Shown: piece by piece, positions 1 to 5,413 of the stretch | How the letters are laid out: each line of letters opens with the position of its first letter | How positions within the stretch are numbered: position 1 is the first letter of the stretch | Assembly (NCBI GenBank): GCA_035296965.1 | Contig: DATGZX010000176.1 | Coordinates: 1-5,850 of the forward strand | DNA from: DATGZX01 sp035296965 | Lineage (GTDB): Bacteria > Planctomycetota > Planctomycetia > Gemmatales > Gemmataceae | Length of the DNA stretch: 5,850 nt | Direction: 5' to 3' | Program-made: the position numbers and the translations under genes | The notes under the pieces: generated by a model | Database searches by the model: none | Told to the model about the DNA's origin: nothing | Seen by the model: only the letters and a program-made list of their open reading frames with translations

Positions 1-93
1 CGCGCATTCCTACCTGCACCCGACCACAAAAAGTCCAACATACAACCTCCCTCTCCGCGGACTGCGTCCGCACGTTGGGAGGAGGAAATTCCG

Positions 94-909
94 CTAAAGA
101 ATTAAGCAGCTAAAGTGACAGGCATTTCGGGAAGGGGGACACCAGCCGGGCACCGTTGCCGGTTGCCCGTGTAGGAAGACCATGCCCGTGCCAGACATAA
201 TGCTGACGCCGGCCGAGGCAGGTAGAATCCGCGCCTGGCGCTGGAAGGTCCCAAGCCACCCCGTGCCGAGCGGGCTGGCAACGAGGGCGGCGCTGTTGTA
301 GGTGAACACCGGCACGGGGTCCATCGTTCCGCCCGCAGGGGGCGCCATCTGCACCACCAGGTTGCCTGCTTGCGGGTTGACCCGGAAGCTTGCCCTGACG
401 CTGCCGCCGGTAATGGGGACTGCCGGTGATGGCGCATAGCGGCTCACCAGCAAGTTCGCCGCTGTCGCGCACGCCAAAGCGTCGCCGCCGCCGTTGGCAT
501 GATAGACCGGGGACATCCCGGGAGGCGCGTCAACCGAGGTGCAGGCAGACACCTCGTTGTAGGGTGATAAGGGGCTAGGGTCCGTGGTGACCCCGCCACT
601 ACAACCGCAGGAACAATCTCCCCCGCCGTCGCCATCCGCTGCAGCAATCGCGAGCTCAGGTGTAAAAACTTTGGGAGGCGTTGGTGAAGTAGGAGATTGC
701 GAAGAACAACCGCAACTCGAGGAGCCACCACCGGAGCCGCCGCCGCAAAAACCTCCGCCACCCGACCCACCTGCGCTTATACATTTGTCTGTGGTAATGC
801 GCGAGGGGCTTGTGAATTTAATGGGCGTGCCGAGATACGGCATCGCAGGGCAAGCTGGACTCGGCGGAAATGCATCGGATCCTGTGAGAGGGATGGGAGG
901 AGGAAGCAT
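94..909 (-). CDS. RHS-like N-terminal stub with Gly/Cys-rich leader
   Basis: Predicted 271-residue protein. I prefer the ATG at 909 because GGAG (919-922) lies 9 bases before it; a TTG five codons upstream (924) is the longer alternative. After a Pro-rich start come two Gly/Ser/Cys tracts (about residues 43-72 and 94-106, including FCGGG, SSCGCSS and CSCGCSG). From about residue 175 the protein resembles the first part of planctomycete RHS/YD-repeat proteins: GNLVVQ, then DPVPVFTYNS (197-206), then GTGWLGTFQRQ and SGTGMVF. Known RHS proteins continue from this point into long YD repeats and a core domain. Here the frame ends with TAG at 94-96 after an unrelated-looking Cys/His tail, and I found no RHS-like continuation in the other frames of the last 93 bases. 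I see no clear signal peptide. It is probably a 3'-truncated RHS gene or an orphan fragment. The RHS assignment is from motif memory and moderately sure; expression is unknown. Confidence 0.6.
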   Translation of the reverse strand: MLPPPIPLTGSDAFPPSPACPAMPYLGTPIKFTSPSRITTDKCISAGGSGGGGFCGGGSGGGSSSCGCSSQSPTSPTPPKVFTPELAIAAADGDGGGDCSCGCSGGVTTDPSPLSPYNEVSACTSVDAPPGMSPVYHANGGGDALACATAANLLVSRYAPSPAVPITGGSVRASFRVNPQAGNLVVQMAPPAGGTMDPVPVFTYNSAALVASPLGTGWLGTFQRQARILPASAGVSIMSGTGMVFLHGQPATVPGWCPPSRNACHFSCLIL

Positions 910-918
910 GTGGATACA

Positions 919-922
919 CTCC
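919..922 (-). promoter_or_regulatory. Shine-Dalgarno GGAG for the RHS-like gene
   Basis: On the minus strand GGAG is followed by nine bases and then ATG at 909. This supports the ATG rather than the in-frame TTG at 924 as the start, because the TTG overlaps the GGAG itself. Confidence 0.5.
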
Positions 923-938
923 AAAACAGATTTGTCTC

Positions 939-957
939 GGAACGAACCCTTCGGTCC
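939..957. repeat. Imperfect inverted repeat upstream of the RHS-like gene
   Basis: GGAACGAA and TTCGGTCC form an 8-position stem with one mismatch around a CCC loop. It lies 30-48 bases upstream of the ATG at 909. On the plus strand it is followed by only three Ts, so it is a poor intrinsic terminator. It could be a 5' UTR hairpin or an operator for the minus-strand gene. Confidence 0.35.
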
Positions 958-969
958 TTTGCGATCCGC

Positions 970-987
970 TCATTCGAGTGCGAATGA
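970..987. repeat. Perfect 7-bp inverted repeat, 4-base loop
   Basis: TCATTCG-AGTG-CGAATGA is a perfect palindromic stem-loop, 12 bases from the preceding inverted repeat and 16 bases past the stop of the possible small gene at 1004-1192. Neither side carries a T-run, so it looks more like a protein-binding site or RNA hairpin than a classical terminator. Which gene it would serve is inference. Confidence 0.4.
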
Positions 988-1003
988 CCGCACCCTGAAG
1001 TGC

Positions 1004-1192
1004 TCAGTTGGCTTTTTTGCAAACGTGCGAAATGGTCAAGCTGGGCACATTCTTGATCACGTTATCTTGGTCAACCGTACTACCGAGTGTCAAACTAAAA
1101 ACTGAATTTCGCGAAATCTTCAACAAGTCGACACGGATGCTTCGAAGCTCCAACTCCGGCAAATTGGCTTCTTGTCGAGACGGCAAGTCCAT
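1004..1192 (-). CDS. Possible small hypothetical protein (62 aa)
   Basis: The frame from ATG 1192 to TGA 1004 encodes a 62-residue peptide with ordinary protein composition: LPELELRSIRVDLLKISR in the middle, then alternating hydrophobic and polar residues (FSLTLGSTV, NVPSLTISH) and a basic end (CKKAN). The start has no good Shine-Dalgarno sequence. The frame is open only from about 1219, so it is either a complete small gene or a fragment of something larger. DNA here is visibly AT-richer than its neighbours. I do not recognise the family. The overlapping plus-strand frame (1008-1298) looks less protein-like. It may well be a chance ORF. Confidence 0.25.
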   Translation of the reverse strand: MDLPSRQEANLPELELRSIRVDLLKISRNSVFSLTLGSTVDQDNVIKNVPSLTISHVCKKAN

Positions 1193-1284
1193 GCCCGAAT
1201 GCGGACCTATTCGACCAGCTCAGGTCGACCTGGCTAGCTCTGAGAACGACTTGCCAGCTTTCGAAGCCAATGATTGTAGCCAAA

Positions 1285-1917
1285 TCACGTCGAAGTAGCT
1301 CCGGCCAGCCGAGGCGCCTTGGCTAGCGCGCGTGCAGAGAAATGCCCCTCTCGGCCCTGCTTGTGCGGAAGGAACACGACCTCGTGAGAGCGGCGCAGGA
1401 TTTCATTTAATTCATGCTTCACTACGCGCCGGCTCTCTTCCCGGTTGTCCTGTGCATGCCATTCACCCAAGATGTGCTGTACACTTTCTAGCAGGCCTGC
1501 GGAAACGAGAGCTTGCAATATTGCCACCTCCGCTCCTTCGCAGTCAAGTTTCAACAGGTCGCAGCTGGCAAGCCGCTTCGATCTCCACAGCTTGACTACT
1601 TGAATGGCCCGAATCCGGACCGGAATGCTGCCCGGCTCCGGCCGGCAACAGCTGCCTCCTCCACTATTTCCACGAGCTTTGTCGATGACCCGATTGAAGG
1701 TAACTTCCAGACTGTCCTCTGCCACGATTGCCGCTTCGAGCGTCTCAATCCGATGATGGCTCGATGTATTCTTCTGCAAGAGGACGTAGTTGTCTGGATC
1801 TGCCTCGCAAGCAATGATTCGCGCTTCCGGCCACGCTTCACTGGCCATCAAAGAAAAAGCGCCGATATGGGCCCCAATGTATCCGCAGCCGGCAGCAGTT
1901 CCTGATAGCGCTTCCAA
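1285..1917 (-). CDS. FkbM-family SAM-dependent methyltransferase, 5' end disrupted
   Basis: The 210-residue frame carries the core of an FkbM methyltransferase (Methyltransf_21), a family that O-methylates sugars and secondary metabolites using S-adenosylmethionine. Visible are motif I GAHIGAFSL (15-23), the strand-2 acidic residue in ACEADPDN (E38) followed by LLQKN, and the diagnostic KLDCEGAE (123-130) followed by a normal C-terminal part. The N-terminus is wrong. Family members read (V)D-(I/V)-GA at motif I, but this frame reads GYIGA, and the preceding residues are merely another reading of the TPR sequence. The start is a TTG with no ribosome-binding site. The missing Asp codon (GAT, 1881-1883) is present in the overlapping TPR frame, two bases out of phase. 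The family call is secure; an active enzyme is doubtful. It most likely belongs to one broken TPR-FkbM gene with the upstream feature. An ATG at 1848 overlaps the TPR stop but lies inside the fold. Confidence 0.8.
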   Translation of the reverse strand: MEALSGTAAGCGYIGAHIGAFSLMASEAWPEARIIACEADPDNYVLLQKNTSSHHRIETLEAAIVAEDSLEVTFNRVIDKARGNSGGGSCCRPEPGSIPVRIRAIQVVKLWRSKRLASCDLLKLDCEGAEVAILQALVSAGLLESVQHILGEWHAQDNREESRRVVKHELNEILRRSHEVVFLPHKQGREGHFSARALAKAPRLAGATST

Positions 1918-2294
1918 GCAGCATCCGCTTCCCTCTCCTTTCCTACCCCCTGGAGAACATGGCCCAACTGCAGATAGGTGCCTGGAGAATCTGGCCGCTC
2001 CTGAAGGGACCGCCGGTAGGCCTCCACGGCCAAGCTGAGGCGCCCCGTTCGCTGGTAGAGCGCTCCCAGATTGTGGTGGACAGCGCCATCGTGTGGAGCA
2101 AGTTCCGCGAGCTTCTTCAAAGCCCCTTCCGCTTCCGGCTCTGGACCATGCTCAAACAGGAAACGAGATCGTGCCTGCCAGACGCCCACGGCGTTTGGGA
2201 ACTCATTACTCGCTTGATCCAAGGTACTTCGGGCTCCTGCGACATCGCCACGGCGGGCAAGTACCTGGCCGACAAGAACGAGACCCTCGCTCCG
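1848..2294 (-). pseudogene. TPR protein remnant, missing its 5' end
   Basis: Recognisable tetratricopeptide repeats run in one frame from 2294 to the TGA at 1848-1850. Helix pairs include GQVLARRGDVAGARSTLDQA, then VWQARSRFLFEHG, then a clear repeat with HHNLGALYQRTGRLSLAVEA, then YLQLGHVLQGVGKEREADAA ending in WKRYQELLPA. TPRs are protein-protein interaction helices, often attached to glycosyltransferases or methyltransferases in Planctomycetes. There is no ATG or GTG in the frame; the only candidate start is TTG at 2222, in the middle of a repeat and without a Shine-Dalgarno sequence. TPR-like sequence continues about 24 codons before it, up to a TAG at 2295-2297. The 5' part of the gene is therefore missing. 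At its 3' end the frame runs into the FkbM region and ends a few codons later, consistent with a frameshift in an original TPR-FkbM fusion. Confidence 0.75.
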
Positions 2295-2303
2295 CTAATG
2301 CGG

Positions 2304-2308
2304 CTCCT
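2304..2308 (-). promoter_or_regulatory. Orphan AGGAG Shine-Dalgarno-like site
   Basis: AGGAG follows immediately after the TAA (2309-2311) of the nuclease-like gene, where a ribosome-binding site for a coupled downstream gene would sit. No ATG, GTG or TTG follows at a usable distance; the next bases form a small CCGC-ATTA-GCGG palindrome (2292-2303). It may be a relic of a lost gene start, or chance. Confidence 0.25.
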
Positions 2309-3484
2309 TTAGTACTTCCGCACCTCGTCGTCCTTCGAGTTCAAGGTGGCGAAAAGGGCGGCCGGGAGCAGGTCGTTGACCTGGTCCTCGGTGAGCGGCC
2401 CTTTGACCGTGAGCTTCGACAGGGGGTGTTTCTTCAGGAACTCCTCGACCAGCTTCTCCGCATTCAGGATGTTGAGCAGGGCCGCCGTCGGGTCGCTGAC
2501 CACCTTCCCCTGCTCGCGCAGATACCAAAGTACCGCCTGGTGCCCGATCTCGACAATCCTATCGGTCGGGAACTGGTAGTCGACCTTCAGATCGTCCCCC
2601 GCCTGCTTCACGGCAGCACCCAGCGCTGCCAAGAACGCCAGCTCCCGATCTTGGGCCTTCTGGATGTTCCTCTGAACCCTCTCCTTGAACTTGAAGGAAA
2701 GGACGTATCCGCCGGCCGGCTTGTTGTGGTGCAGGGCCTTCTTGTGGACAAGGTGCTGGATGCGGCCGGGCACGATCTCTCTGATTCGCGCCGCGTGTCC
2801 TTCGGGGAACATCCCGCAAATCGCTGCCACGATGGCTTCATCGGAATACACCTTGGCCGTAGGGTCGGAGTCCCGCGTAACGCACGCAATCAGGCCGTCG
2901 AAGATCCCCTTCGTCAGGTTGCCATCCTTCGAGCGGTCGAGGCTCGCTGCTTCGAGGTACTGGACCGCCACCCGCTGTTGGGCCTCACCCAGGACGAGGC
3001 TGTAAAGCTTGTCTGGTTGGAGGCCGCGAACGAACGGCTCTAGCGTCTCGCGCGCGTAGGTCTCGCTGCTCGCGGCGCGATTCTGCGACGTCTGGTGGCG
3101 CGATATGAACCACGCAGCGTCGCAGACGTCAAGCGTCACCTTGTAATCCCGGCGGAGTTCCTTCTTCGTCTCGTCCAACCCTGTACCGACGTTGTCCGAC
3201 GTGCAGTAGATGAAGACTTCCGGCGTGTTGTTTTTCATCTTCTTGATCGTGTCGAGCACTTTGGTGCGGGCCCTCGACGCGGGCGAGACACAGCTCTGCA
3301 CCACGATGACTGCTTTTCCGGCCTCGTTGTCGTAGATGTAGGCGTCCATGCCTTTGTCTTTCTTCCCGCCCAGGGCCTTCAGCTCCGGGTAATCGTCGAC
3401 CAGAAAGGCGTTCGCGAAACGCTCGAAGGCGTCGGCGTGCGCTTCCTCGGTAACCTTAAACGCCTTTACCAGTTTGATCGACAT
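2309..3484 (-). CDS. PD-(D/E)xK-like nuclease-domain protein, possibly C-terminally truncated
   Basis: A 391-residue protein starting at ATG 3484, with only a weak Gly-rich ribosome-binding region upstream. Residues about 15-128 resemble restriction-endonuclease-like (Mrr/PD-(D/E)xK) folds: helix FERFANAF with E21, then GGKKDKGMDAY with D43 and D47, then the hydrophobic strand VIVVQSC (59-65), then a basic helix RTKVLDTIKKMKNN (73-86), strand VFIYCTSDN, and a final strand LDVCDAAWFI. The usual (E/Q)xK is Gln63-Ser-Cys65, so the catalytic Lys is not in its standard place; K75 in the next helix could substitute. The rest (about 140-391) is a soluble, mainly helical region without recognised motifs. 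No membrane segment or P-loop is visible. From memory, related proteins seem to continue past a (D)E.RKYL-like segment into a further domain, whereas this one stops at DDEVRKY, right at the junction with the TPR remnant. A phage-defence or restriction role is plausible but not shown by its neighbours. Confidence 0.7.
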   Translation of the reverse strand: MSIKLVKAFKVTEEAHADAFERFANAFLVDDYPELKALGGKKDKGMDAYIYDNEAGKAVIVVQSCVSPASRARTKVLDTIKKMKNNTPEVFIYCTSDNVGTGLDETKKELRRDYKVTLDVCDAAWFISRHQTSQNRAASSETYARETLEPFVRGLQPDKLYSLVLGEAQQRVAVQYLEAASLDRSKDGNLTKGIFDGLIACVTRDSDPTAKVYSDEAIVAAICGMFPEGHAARIREIVPGRIQHLVHKKALHHNKPAGGYVLSFKFKERVQRNIQKAQDRELAFLAALGAAVKQAGDDLKVDYQFPTDRIVEIGHQAVLWYLREQGKVVSDPTAALLNILNAEKLVEEFLKKHPLSKLTVKGPLTEDQVNDLLPAALFATLNSKDDEVRKY

Positions 3485-3541
3485 TGTAGCATCCGCCCCG
3501 CGCTTTCGGTCCGACGACGAGCTTCCGGCCCGCCTCCGTTC

Positions 3542-3547
3542 ATTTTA
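3542..3547 (-). promoter_or_regulatory. Possible -10 box for the nuclease-like gene
   Basis: TAAAAT on the minus strand, 57 bases before the ATG at 3484, matches five of six TATAAT positions in otherwise GC-rich DNA. No convincing -35 element is found 16-18 bases upstream, so this is a weak candidate only. Confidence 0.2.
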
Positions 3548-3684
3548 TCGATCCGCCACGAAGGCGAGCTAGCGTGAACAGTTCCGTTCAGCGAATTGGG
3601 ATGCATCGGGATCGAGCCAGCAACGCTTCCGGTACAATCGTGACTTCCTTGCTGGAGCGATGGAAGGCTGTTAAGGGCGCTCCG

Positions 3685-3706
3685 CATTCGCGGATGATGC
3701 CGAATG
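3685..3706. repeat. Inverted repeat CATTCG-N10-CGAATG
   Basis: Six-base perfect arms with a ten-base spacer. The arms are the same as those of the stem-loop at 970-987, which has a four-base spacer. The same hexamers also occur singly elsewhere in the window, so a shared binding site is only a possibility. Confidence 0.25.
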
Positions 3707-3832
3707 GAAGTCTGGGAAGTACCGTGCTCGTCTTGCCCCGGTTTTGACGGAGGCTTCCTCATGGATGTCGGGACCGACGCGCGCTTGCGCCCGAAGGCTG
3801 GAGATAGGCACGCGTGCCTCCCCGCCACGTAA

Positions 3833-4027
3833 CGAGCGGCTCACGTAACTGCACGTTCATGCCAGGGCAAAACCGGGCGCCGCCTGTGGGCCGTCTACAA
3901 TTATCTGAGTCACGACCGGCTGGAGTGGATCGGGAAGACAGTCCTGGATTTCGGTGACGCTAAGAAGCCGCCGATTAGGGTATCACGCGATGACGTGTTC
4001 GCGAAGATGTGCGGGGGCATAAGATGA
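3833..4027 (+). pseudogene. C-terminal tail of an unrecognised protein
   Basis: After a TAA at 3830-3832 the frame is open to a TGA at 4025-4027. From about 3869 it reads like real protein: GRRLWAVYNYLSHDRLEWIG, then KTVLDFGDAKKPPIRVSRDD, then VFAKMCGGIR and the stop. The mix of aromatic, acidic and basic residues, and the steady codon use, contrast with the spacer before it. There is no start codon in a sensible position: the first in-frame Met is four residues from the end of the DDVFAKM segment. I do not recognise the family. The likely explanation is the 3' end of a gene whose 5' part has been lost. The next gene continues in the same frame after the TGA. Confidence 0.45.
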
Positions 4028-4114
4028 TCGAGGCAGATTTCGTGGGCTAAGCAGGCCCCGAACCTTCCGCAGTCGCCCCATGCTCTGGCGAAGACGTTTG
4101 CACAGCAGCCAAGC

Positions 4115-5206
4115 GTGGCGGTTGCCTACGTCTGCGATGTGGACCAGCGGCGCCTTGCGCAGGCCTCCCAAGCCGTCGACAAATTGACTGGCAAGGCCCC
4201 AAACGCCGTTACGGACTTCCGCCGTATTCTGGATGATAAGGCGGTGGATGCGTTGGTGATTGCCACGTGCAACCACTGGCACGCTCCGGCGACTATGCTG
4301 GCCTGTGCCGCCGGCAAACATGTCTACGTCGAGAAGCCGTGCAGCCATAATCCGCGCGAAGGGGAAATGATGGTCGCCGCGGCCCGCAAGCACCACCGCC
4401 TGGTGCAGATGGGCAACCAGCGGCGAAGCTGGCCCTGGGTGCAGGAGGCGATCGGTCAAGTTCGCGCCGGACTCCTGGGGCGCGCGTACTTCGCTCAGGC
4501 ATGGTACACCAGCGACCGCCCAACCATTGGCAAAGGGAAGTCGGCCCCTGTTCGGGGACTAGACTACGACATGTGGCAAGGTCCGGCCCCGCGGCGCCCC
4601 TTCCGGGACAATTTCTTGTACTACAACTGGCATTGGTTTTGGCATTGGGGCAACGGCGAATTGGGGAATAACGGAGTGCATACGCTGGATTTGTGCCGCT
4701 GGGGGCTTGGGGTGGACTGTCCCATTCGCGTCACCGCGGCGGGGGGCCGGTACCGTTATAACGATGACCAGGAGACGCCCGATACCCAGGTGGTTAGTTT
4801 CGACTTCGAGGGGCGGAAGTCGATCTCCTGGGAGGGACTCAGTTGCAGCACGATGCCCACCGGCAAGGTCGATGTCCTGTTCCATGGCGAGACCGGCAGC
4901 CTGGGGATTACTGACCGCGGCTACACAGTCTACGACACCAAGGGGCAGGAGGTCCGCAAAGTAGCCGGGGCTTTTGACGATGTGGTCCATATTGCCAACT
5001 TTCTAGCTGGCATTCGTGGCGCTGCCCAGATCCATAGCGAAATCGAGGAAGGCCACAAGAGCACGCTGTTGTGCCATTTGGGCAACATCGCCTACCGCAC
5101 GGGGCGGGCGCTGCGCTGCGATGGGCAGGGGCACATCACCGGGGATTCTCACGCTGCGTCACTCTGGACCCGGGAGTACGAAAAAGGCTGGGAACCCAAG
5201 GTTTGA
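4115..5206 (+). CDS. Gfo/Idh/MocA-family NAD(P)-dependent oxidoreductase, 5'-truncated
   Basis: The frame from GTG 4115 encodes 363 residues of a Gfo/Idh/MocA dehydrogenase, a family that oxidises or reduces sugars and related polyols with NAD(P). Visible are the strand-2 acidic end YVCDVD (5-10), the NHWH loop (53-56), the signature EKP (73-75), GNQRR (100-104), DMWQGPAP (152-159) and the catalytic-domain block with GNNGVHTLDLCRW (184-196; H189 and D192 at expected positions). The C-terminus ends normally at EKGWEPKV. The N-terminus is incomplete: the nucleotide-binding GxGxxG strand-helix and the Tat-type leader common in planctomycete members are missing. Family-like sequence (LAKTFAQQPSV) extends upstream to about 4085 without any ATG, GTG or TTG, and the GTG has no Shine-Dalgarno sequence. 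Without the GxGxxG loop, cofactor binding should fail, so this is probably a pseudogene despite its long intact frame. Confidence 0.85.
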   Translation: MAVAYVCDVDQRRLAQASQAVDKLTGKAPNAVTDFRRILDDKAVDALVIATCNHWHAPATMLACAAGKHVYVEKPCSHNPREGEMMVAAARKHHRLVQMGNQRRSWPWVQEAIGQVRAGLLGRAYFAQAWYTSDRPTIGKGKSAPVRGLDYDMWQGPAPRRPFRDNFLYYNWHWFWHWGNGELGNNGVHTLDLCRWGLGVDCPIRVTAAGGRYRYNDDQETPDTQVVSFDFEGRKSISWEGLSCSTMPTGKVDVLFHGETGSLGITDRGYTVYDTKGQEVRKVAGAFDDVVHIANFLAGIRGAAQIHSEIEEGHKSTLLCHLGNIAYRTGRALRCDGQGHITGDSHAASLWTREYEKGWEPKV

Positions 5207-5413
5207 CTCAGTTCTCTCTCCACAGTTAGGGTCGAACTGGAAGGACTCGACTTCATCAAGGCAGGCAGCGCCAGCAGGTCTGGCCCGCGGTGCTGGCGAC
5301 GACCAACTGGCTGGAAGCCATCGACCCGAGAGTGGTTGACAGGGGAGCAGGGGGTGTGAACTCTCAGGTACTTGCCCCTGAAGTAATCAAGCAATTCAGA
5401 CGAAAGGTGCGGG
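5207..5413. other. Convergent spacer between oxidoreductase and Gly-rich gene
   Basis: Two convergent genes end here. I see only weak candidate terminator stems: CAGTTC (5209-5214) with GAACTG (5234-5239), and CAGGGG (5340-5345) with CCCCTG (5375-5380). Loops are long (19 and 29 bases) and no T-run follows, so neither is called a terminator. Confidence 0.4.

Larger units (their letters stand above)
3485..3832. other. Spacer with no convincing gene
   Basis: About 350 bases between the start of the nuclease-like gene and the unknown plus-strand tail. I see no gene I can support. A 48-codon plus-strand frame (3601-3747) and a minus-strand frame (3466-3828) lack ribosome-binding sites and protein-like composition. 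The spacer contains two loose palindromes, TGAAC-AGTTCC-GTTCA (3575-3590) and CATTCG-N10-CGAATG (3685-3706). It presumably holds the promoter of the minus-strand nuclease-like gene. Confidence 0.5.

Noticed and set aside
584..1105. Plus-strand 173-codon frame rich in Pro
   Set aside because: It is the antisense reading of the Gly/Cys-rich leader; Pro runs mirror the Gly codons, and no domain or ribosome-binding site is present.
1846..1850. TGATG stop/start overlap suggesting translational coupling to FkbM
   Set aside because: The ATG falls after motif I, inside the fold, so starting there would remove the SAM-binding loop.
1848..1917. Programmed -1 frameshift joining the TPR and FkbM frames
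   Set aside because: No X-XXY-YYZ slippery heptamer in the right phase precedes motif I. The CTTTTTC run near 1852 lies after the motif, too late to restore it.
2093..3043. Plus-strand 316-codon frame
   Set aside because: It lies antisense to the nuclease-like and TPR genes and has the Arg/Leu-rich composition expected of a shadow frame in high-GC DNA.
3095..3577. Plus-strand 160-codon frame
   Set aside because: Antisense to the nuclease-domain coding region, with no recognisable motif.
3601..3747. Plus-strand 48-codon frame
   Set aside because: It has an ATG and a middle stretch LLERWKAVKG, but no Shine-Dalgarno sequence, no homology I recognise, and unremarkable codon use.
3466..3828. 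Minus-strand 120-codon frame in the spacer
   Set aside because: Composition (Ser, Pro, His, Arg-rich, no hydrophobic core) is not protein-like, it overlaps the nuclease start, and it has no ribosome-binding site.
3983..4459. Minus-strand 158-codon frame
   Set aside because: Antisense to the start of the oxidoreductase, which has clear family motifs on the plus strand.
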